DNA from: Pogonophryne albipinna | Taxonomy: Eukaryota > Chordata > Actinopteri > Perciformes > Artedidraconidae | Reading direction: 5' to 3' | DNA length: 64,000 nt | Assembly: GCA_028583405.1 (NCBI GenBank) | Contig: JAPTMU010000110.1 | Location: 342,501-406,500, forward strand | Part shown: piece by piece, positions 29,801 to 38,800 of the stretch | How positions within the stretch are numbered: the first letter of the stretch is position 1 | Layout of the letters: every line of letters starts with the position of its first letter | The notes under the pieces: generated by a model | What the model was told of the DNA's origin: nothing | The model's input: only the letters and a program-made list of their open reading frames with translations | The model's database searches: none | Program-made: the position numbers and the translations under genes

Positions 29801-32800
29801 TTCAAAAGAGCCGTTCTTCTGCGAAATAATCACCAGGATAATGATTGACTGGATTGCCAGAAATCTACTTTTACTCACAGAAAAAATGTATAATTTGCTA
29901 CATCTCTCAGCCAGCCAAACTACTAACCAGCAGCATGCGTTATGCCATCATCTATACGGCAAATGTGCATTCAGGAAAGCAAGTTCCCGTAAAGGCGAGT
30001 GAAGGCAGGCAGTGAACCAACGATAAAAATAACGGCTCTCACCAAGTACGACTCGGTTCCCTTTGTTCGTACCAAAGAGCTGTTCAAAAGAATCGGATCG
30101 TTCGCGAAGGTCACATCACTACTCTTTTAAGTATTTGTTTGTTTATGTGTTTGTTTATGTGACAGGGTTCTATTTGTTCGTTTGAAACATTGACTTAGTC
30201 GGTTGAATTAAGCTCCAAAACTGTATTTGACAGCAACAAAAATATATATAGCCTACTGTTTGACAAAAGCGAAACAGCACAACTTAAACAAACAAAATAA
30301 AAGTCACCAAACCAGGCCGTCCATCACTCATGGAATAAACACATTCTGGCTGTTGCCTTCACTGCAACAATCTCCCGAGTGACTCTTCCAGGGCCAACAC
30401 CGTCCCTTTTGAACCCATAGCCCCTCCCCACAGGCTTACCGTCCACAGGTTACACAATTAACTCAAAACCACATTGTTAACATAAAGATCCGACCCAAAC
30501 ATAAACAGGTTAACTACCTCTTAACACAATCATTCCCCATAATTAACAAACGCAAAGGAAATAATAAATTGCATGTTTCATGACATCTTATTTAAATCAC
30601 GGAAGTGATGCGCCTCGGTCTTTTCCACATTCCCTTTGCTGGGGAGACGGCGGCCGCACGACGAACGGAAGAGAGCAGGAAATGTTTGGTGTGTGTGTGT
30701 GTGTCGGCTGTCAGTGGCGGAGTCAGTCACTCTGTGATCCGCTCCGTCACATTATCCTCCCCCTCCCCAAGGTTGGCGATGTGCGGCAACATGGAAAGGT
30801 AATCAGCCACCTCCACGTTTTGGCAATGTGCTCAAACCGCAATAAATAGTTCTCAATGTTCTCACCGCACTGGTACTGTGGAATCTTTGGCTCCGCATAG
30901 TGCCTCCACTCAGGCGTTGGCTGGTCAGGCTGGCTATCGGAGTCTGATTGAGGAAACGGATTACCAACTGGAACAGAAGTCCTTGGTCTCGGAGCTCTGC
31001 CAACAGGAACTCCTCTCGCCCTGGCTCACTGGTTGACCCTGAGGCCGTAGGAGCTGCTGGGGGCACCCAGGACCTGTCTTCATCATCGTCCTCCCCGTCT
31101 CCCATGCCCGCTGTGATTTGGCAGTTGCGTTCTCCTCCTGCTGCTGACGCTGGAAACATAGTCCTGTGCGTTGCTTCGTAACGCGGGTTAGCTTTTTCCG
31201 ACTAGCCATCCCACTTCTGACACCATATGTGACGGGGTTCTATTTGTCCGTTTGAAACATAGGCTTAGTCGGTTGAATTAAGCTCCAAAACTGTATTTGA
31301 CAGCAACAAAAAAATATATACTGTTTGACAAAAGCGAAACAGCACAACTTAAACAAACAAAATAAAAGTCACCAAACCAGGACGTCCATCACTCATGGAA
31401 TAAACACATTCTGGCTGTTGACTTCACTGCAACAATCTCCCGAGTGACTCTTCCAGGGCCAACACCGTCCCTTTTGAACCCATAGCCCCTCCCCACAGGC
31501 TTACCGTCAACAGGTTACACAATTAACTCAAAACCACATTGTCAACATAAAGATCCGACCCAAACATAAACAGGTTAACTACCTCTTAACACAATCATTC
31601 CCCATAATTAACAAACGCAAAGGAAATAATAAATTGCATGTTTCATGACATCCTATTTAAATCACGGAAGTGATGCGCCTCCGTCTTTTCCACATTCCCT
31701 TTGCTGGGGAGACGGCGGCCGCACGACGAACGGAAGAGAGCAGGAAATGTTTGGTGTGTGTGTGTGTGTGTGTGTCGGCTGTCAGTGGCGGAGTCAGTCA
31801 CTCTGTGATCCACTCCGTCACAGTTTATTTATCTGTTTTATGTTTTTCTTTTGTTTGTTTTTCAATAACAATTGTCCTTCTTTAAGAAAAAAAAGATGTA
31901 TATATGTTAATAATGTAGTTTTTGGGAGAAGGGGTGGGATTAAATAAGTGTAAATGTCTTCCTACCCCTTTTCGGATGAGTAATTAAGTAGATAATTTGT
32001 TTATATATAATTTAGAGTCAGTAATATTTTTGTTTATCAATTTGACACTGCTTAAGTTTGTACAGTATCATACAGTTTCATTTCATTATTATTATAATTT
32101 TTTGGTATTATTGTTTTACACGTTCGAAATAAATCAAATCAAAAGGTAACATCAGAAAACCATTCCTCACGTCTCTAATATAAGAGTCATCGTACAAAAG
32201 TCATACATTGCTTTAAAGTTAAATAATCCTTTGGGGTTGTTTGTCAACTAGTGCAAAGTCTAAACATTAACAGCTTTTTTGTCAAGAGTATCTCCACATA
32301 TCTCACGAACCATAATCAAATTGTGTCTTTGTGTCTACAGTATATTGAATCAGGGCTTTTCCTGTTATTCTTCATGATGTTTTTTATACAATTCTGTGTA
32401 TTTTTCTATAATTTTAAACAACCTACAGTAGGGCTATTTGTTTGACCAACTTAGTGTTTGTTCTCAAGCTATTGCTTTAATGGGAAGGGGGAACATGGTT
32501 TGTCCTTCAAAATACTGCTGCTGGTTTATAAAGCATTAGGCGCTTTCACACCGGAGTACTTTTCCCGTTTAGTTCCGATAGTGCCTGGGATTTTGCGTTC
32601 ACACCAAAAAGAGAACTTAGTTCATGAGAACTTTTACCCCCATTTTTAGTGCCTGCTAGAGAGGTGGTACTTTCCTGGGGAGAAAAAAGTACCAATTTCT
32701 GATTGGCCGGGCGAATTGCAAACCACACCCCGTAAAACTCTCAAAAAATGTTTGAAGCCGCCATTGTATTTGCTGGCATTAGCATTATTAGCATTAGCCC

Positions 32801-35800
32801 CGCACACCAACGGAGAGAGACTAACTTATGGCAACACAAAAAAAAACATGGGGGCGGTGGAGTGATGAGGAGGTGTCGGCGTTCTGGCGATTTACTCTGA
32901 AGGCTTCAGTAGAAGCTGAAGCCAGTCCCCAACTCCGGAGACTTCCGGCCGGGGACTTCGAGTGGCAGTATACGCCGTGAAGTGGTTTGCGGCCTGCCAG
33001 TAAACCCAAAGCAGAAGAAGAAGAAGTGACGTCAGCGGCTTCATTTGCGTAATCTTCCCTCAGGAACTTATTCCGGTGTGAACGTGATCGGCTCTTAGTT
33101 CCATGGGGGTACTAAGTGCTGGGAACTAAGTACGGCAAAGTATTGGTGTGAAAGCTGCTAATGAATGGTTTAGGCCCAAAATACATTTCTGATCCCTCTA
33201 TGAATTATGAACCATCCAGATCTCTCAGGTCTGCTTTCTGAGTCAGAACTAAACATGGAGAAGTTCACTTATTATGCTCCAAATATCTGGAACCAACTCC
33301 CAGAAACCTGCAGGTCCGCTGCAACTCGGACTACTTTTAAATCCAAGCTGAAGACTTTTCTTTCTGAAGCTACTTTTAATTGAACTATTCACATCTTACG
33401 CTGCACTGTAACTTGTATTCATGTATTTTATACCTGCATTATTCTATATTACCTTGTTTTGTGTTTATGTTATTATCTTTGCTTTTTAATGACTGTTTTT
33501 AAAGGCAAATGTATAATGTGTTTTCGCTGCACTATTTCTAAATGCTCTTATTGTCTTTCATTTTTGTAAACCTCCCATTTGCACTATGCATATCATCTTT
33601 TTTATATATATCCTTGCTTACTTGAAGTAAACAGTTATTTGTGTCTTTTTTTTAAATGATTGAGTCTTCTTGCATTTTAATGTGTGAGTTTTTTATACCT
33701 CGGGACTGTGAGAAACAGTATTTCGATATTTCTGTGTGTACAAACATATTTTGAGATTGACAATAAAGTTGACTTTGACTTTTGACTGACTAAAGCACTT
33801 TGTGTCGAAAAGTGCTTTGTAAATAAACATGCCTTCTCTTTTGTAATTATAAATGAAACACAACTAAAGTTATGACTAATGAACAGTGTGGTTTACCTGT
33901 CAGCAAAGAAGCCAAAAGCAAAGCTGCCGGCGAGGAATCCCACGTTGACAAATGCCTGGTACATGTCCACATACCATGAGTCTGAACACACCAGGTCGAA
34001 CTGAGAGGAAGAGAAGATGCAAGGTTTCAATTCCGAAGACGCTGAACGTATGCCATGTGTACAATCATGTATTTAATTAAGTAGAACTGCATAATTTTAA
34101 TTGTTTTGTTAAAGTGATAGAAATCAACCTTATTTTGAAGCAGAGATGTATCAAAAGTCTCTCCTCACCTCTGTGACAAAGGACTTCCTGCCGTCATAGT
34201 CGTACTCCCAGCCATCCTTAAAAGACAGAAACAAAACATTGCTTTTACTGCAGATAGCCAAAAGCACTTTACACATTAGATTAAGAAATCAAGCATCTCT
34301 TTATCTCTTTAAACCCTTTACTTTGCAAAGCCTTTTCATTTCTGCTTTGACCTCCTCTGTGCAAACCACTGACATTTTACTTCTCACATGGCCAACAAAG
34401 TGATGAATGATTTTAACACATGAAAGCAATCAGGACACCTCTGCATGACTTCAGGGTCACAGGAGAAAACTCAACTTTTTAAAGAAATGAAACGATATCC
34501 TTGAAACCTGCTGCTTTAGAGGAAAAATGTGACACTTTGGTAAATACGCTTATTCACTTTCTGGCATAGTGTTACATGAGAAGATTGTGAAAGCCTCTTG
34601 TCTGTACGTTAGAGTGCTGCAGGAACGAGTTATAAATCACAGAAATTATTTAGCATTTTTTCACCTGGCTTTTTATCCAGGGTAATGCTTAACTCTAGGG
34701 TCGGTCAACAAAAAGGGATACTTTCTGCAGCTCTCTTTATGCAGCCGCAGACATCCACCTGGCAGCTTAGCTTAGTTTAGCACAACGACTGGAAACAGGC
34801 TGTTTTCAAGATACATTTGAGAGGTAATTTAAAAGCTGTTTTCTGCAAGCCTCAGTTTGAGAGAGCAGGGAGATGAGGGGACTTCATTACAAAATGTCAA
34901 ACTATTCCCTTAACTGTTTCCATTTCCTTTAATTAGAACAGGAATCAGTAAAAGTGCTTATCGATAACAGAGAAATACCATATTTTGGAGCCAAAACATC
35001 TATCAAATTCTGAGCAAAATCAGAGTACAACTGTCTATACCCGAGGACTTTTAACACTTTTTAAAATGTCCTTGTTTTACCTTATTATCATTATTTCAAA
35101 TGTGCATATATAGGGGACATTGACATATTTCTTGTCCATTCACTTTTTGTCTTTGTATGTAGGTCCTTGTTCCTTGCATGTTGTTGTTTTTTGTTGAGAC
35201 AGATGTTAGGTTTATGTTACCATTTAATATTTACCCACAGCCCAGTCAATATTATCTTAATCTTTCTAATAACGCTACTGCAAAAAACAGATGATCCAAC
35301 AGATTATAATCTATCTCCGAGGACCAGAGGTGGGAAGTAGTGGAGTACAAACACTTTGTTCTATATCGTATAAGGCTTCACCCTCTAAGGCTATCGCTAT
35401 TGGGTTAATCCCACTGCACGTGTGCAGCACTGACAGACTTATTCCACGCCCACCTATGACGTGGGCCCCACCTCCGGGCTCACTTCCGTATAAATAGGAA
35501 GTAGGCCCTACAATCCACTCCTACTTTTCTTCAGCACTCCGTTGCAGAAGCATTGACAGGCAAAACAAGTTCTTTTAAGAGCTACTTACTAAAAGAGCAA
35601 GCATTCCTGGTTCCCCTGGGCCCATCCTCCCTCTCCTCCGGACGGGGGAAACAGGGTGGGGGCCCAGTGTCAACCCGACATATGAGTTACGACCGGAGCT
35701 CACGGTGTGAGTTTTGCCGGGGATTAGAGCACCCAAACGCGGCTCTCACTCCCCAGGTGTCGTGCACTCATTGTGTCCGTCTCCCTCTGGCCCACAGGCA

Positions 35801-38800
35801 GTGGAGAGCGGACGCTCTCGCTGCTGCGGCCGAGGATGATTGGCTGGTCCAGGAGTTTTACTCTGTGGACCAAGCCCTTTATTTATTGGATCCGAGTGGC
35901 GGGCAGCAGTCAGGCGACTCCTTCCCCTCCATTCACGGATCACCATGTGGTTCCCCCGCCCTGTCTCCCTCTCCTCCGGCGGGGGAGACGGGGCGGGGGC
36001 CCGGGGTCAGCCCGGTAGCCGAGCCTAGGTTCGGCTGCCGGGCTGACGACGGGTCAACGGGTCCCTCTATCCGCCATCACGGCTCTGCCGTCGATAGGCG
36101 GTATTCTCCAGGAACTCCCGGAGATCATCGGAAAGGCAGCCGCCTAATGAGATCTCCCCGTTCCCCCGGTTCAGGAGAGCTCTCCTCCGGATGACATAAA
36201 GCTGCCTTTTCGGTCCGGGCCCCTCTTGGGCTGCTTCACGGGCAACGGCGGCAAGGGCTCTGACGTGGCTCGTCACCATGACAACCACAGCACATCCAAA
36301 ACATGCGTGCGCTCTCGCGACGCGTGTATTCCATGGACAGATTGATAAAATAATAAGCAGCAAGGCCCACCGGGTAAGCCGGCTGCCCCTAACCTGTCGG
36401 TTATAGGCAGCATGGCTCGCTGCATAACCGGCTGTCTTTAAAACCTGTTGGGTTTTAGGAAGCTCGGATTTTTTTCCTCTGTCCCAAACCTACCTCCTAC
36501 ACACGGTCGTAATGAGCCACGAGTGCCATTATTACAGTGTGGACAGCACTGCACACACCTCCGCTCATCCCTTAGGGGTGTTGAGCGTGAACGCACCTTA
36601 AATGTCCGGTTTACGAGCCTTCTCCTAAACGCGACATAAGGAGAGCCTGTGTGAAATGCAACGTCTGGAGGGCTCTGGCGTGGCTCGTCACCATGACAAC
36701 CACAGCACATCCAGAGCAGGTTCGCGCCTTGAGTGACGGCGCGTGGGTTAGATGGACAGAGGGAAGTTAATATGCAGCAAGGCTCCCCGGTTAAGCCAGC
36801 TGCCAATAGCCTATTGGTTACTTGGCAGCATGGCTCGCTGCCTAAAGCCGGCTGGGTTTTTTAACTTATCGGTTAATAAAACAGCTGGGCTTGCTATTTC
36901 AAATCCGTCTACCGTAAACTTTTTGGGTTTAGGCAGCATGGATTTTTCCTCTGTCTCAGACACCTTCTACCCACGGCCGTAATGAGCCCACGGAGGGCCA
37001 TTATTACGCCTCGTGTGGACAGCACTGCACACACCTCCGCTCATCCCTTAGTGGTGTTGAGCGTGAACGCGCAGTTTACGAGTATTCTCCTAAACGACGA
37101 CATATTGAGAGCCTGTGTGAAATGCAGCGTGTGGAGGGCTCTGGCATGGTTTGTCACCAACCACAGCACAGCCAGAGAATGTACACCCGGCCCTATCAGA
37201 ATACTGTATGGTACTCAGGGTGGCGGCGAGTGTGTCTGATGGACAGATGGATGAGCAGGCGGATGGGCAGAGGGTAGTCTCTGCAATTCGCCTCTCCCCC
37301 CCGCAGTTCTTCGGGATACAGGATGTCCTGTCATCCCAGGAACAGTGTCTTGCGCTCCGTGCAGAGCGGCAGGAACTCTGGTTAGAGAAAGCCTTTTCCC
37401 GGGGTTCCTCAAAGGGAAGAAAATCAGGGGTTGTTACTCCCGCTATTTTCTGGTCCCGAAGGAGACGGGGCGGGGGGAATGAGACCCATCCTCGATCTGT
37501 CAGTGTCCAACAAGGGAATGGCCTTTTCCCATGCTGACGATCAAAACAGGTGCTGGAGTGTGTTCACCAGGGAGGTGCACATCCATAGTCCTGAAGGATG
37601 CTTACCTCCACGTAACCATCATCCCGAAACACAGCAAATTCCTGCGTTTCTCATTCCTGGCTCCACACACTTTTTTCAAAGTGGGTGGAGACGGTTGGAG
37701 CAGCTACTCAGAATGGGGATGAGGGTTATTTTGCCTGGACGACCGGCTGTGGCTGGCTCGCTCCAGGGAGGAGGCGGTTTTTCAGAAGATACAGTTCGTA
37801 TCTCATCTGTCAAGCCTGGGTTTCATTATCAACTGGAAGAAGAGCTGTCCTCTTCCCTCCCAGACATTTAACTGGGAGTGGAATTGAACTCAGCCCGCAT
37901 GAGAGCGCGACTCTCACAGCAGAGAATGGAGAAAGTGACAGCTCTCCTCCGGTGCAGCTGTTAACCTGTCGGTTAGCAGGCTGCACGGTTTTTCCTCTGT
38001 CCCAGATGTGCCTACTATACACGGTCGCAATGAGCCCAGGGCTGTTATTACGCACTGTGTGAATAGCACTGCACACACCTCCGCTTATTCCTCAGCAGGT
38101 TTGAGCGTGAACGCCCCTCAATGTCCAGTTTACGAGCCTTCTCCTAAACAGAGACAGGATGAGAGCCGGTGTGAGATGCAGTGTGTAGAGGCCCCCTCGC
38201 AGCCTTTTCGGACCGGGCCCCTCTTGGGTTGCTTCACGGGCAACGGCGGCGAGGGCTCTGACGTGGCTCGTCACCATGACAACCACAGCACATCCAGAGC
38301 AGGTTGCGCGCTCTCAGAGTATTACTCAGAGTGGCGACGCGCGACCGAGCCCGGACCTTCCCGGCCGCGGTCCTCGCCCTCGGCCCCCTGAGTTCGCCCG
38401 CTGTGGCTTTCGCCCCTCCATGGACTCTGCCTTGCCCCCGGGCCGTCCGCCCGAGACCCCCTCCTCAAACTCTGCCTTGTCCCCGGGCCGTCCGCCCGAG
38501 TCCCTCCTCCGGACCCCCTCCACCCACCCTTTTGGCCCTAGTGATGCTAATACCTGTACTTTCTACTTCTTACATTTTGAACACAAATACCTGTACTTTC
38601 TATTTCTTACATTTTCAGGCTGGTTCCTTTAGTTTGAATGTGTGTTTGGTGGCGTGATCATTATTATTTAGAGTCATTGCGTGCCTATTGATTTGAACAC
38701 GATCCGTGTATCCATAATTTCCTGGTCTTCTCTAAAGAAGAGGGACCAATGGAAACGTTGTCATGTTGCCGTTGTTCAGCATGGAAACATTCATTAGCTA

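Larger units (their letters stand above)
30158..31822 (-). mobile_element. Short LTR retrotransposon with gag remnant
   Basis: Direct repeats at 30158-30751 and 31228-31822 begin TGTGAC and end CCGTCACA (TG...CA). They are nearly identical and flanked by the 5-bp duplication GTTTA (30153-30157, 31823-31827). On the - strand the interior starts, two bases after the LTR, with TGGTGTCAGAAGTGGGA, a good primer-binding site. It ends with the polypurine tract GGGGAGGGGGAGGATAA. Only about 475 bp remain inside, with a gag fragment. Pol is deleted, so the element is non-autonomous. Gypsy-like by appearance, not proven. Confidence 0.88.
35361..38548 (+). mobile_element. DIRS-like retrotransposon, degraded, nested in hAT-A
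   Basis: It begins near CTATATCGTATAAGGCTTCA, the usual start of teleost DIRS elements. It carries an ORF1-like zinc-binding segment (CEFC...[10 protein letters not shown]...CTHC, 35690-35790). Broken reverse-transcriptase/RNase H pieces follow at 37430-37960: [38 protein letters not shown]. Between them a module of several hundred bp containing TGGCTCGTCACCATGACAAC recurs at about 36260, 36680, 37140 and 38260. No tyrosine recombinase was identified. Confidence 0.72.

Noticed and set aside
30803..31209. Possible host gene on the - strand
   Set aside because: It lies between two LTRs with primer-binding site and polypurine tract, so it is a retroelement gag remnant.
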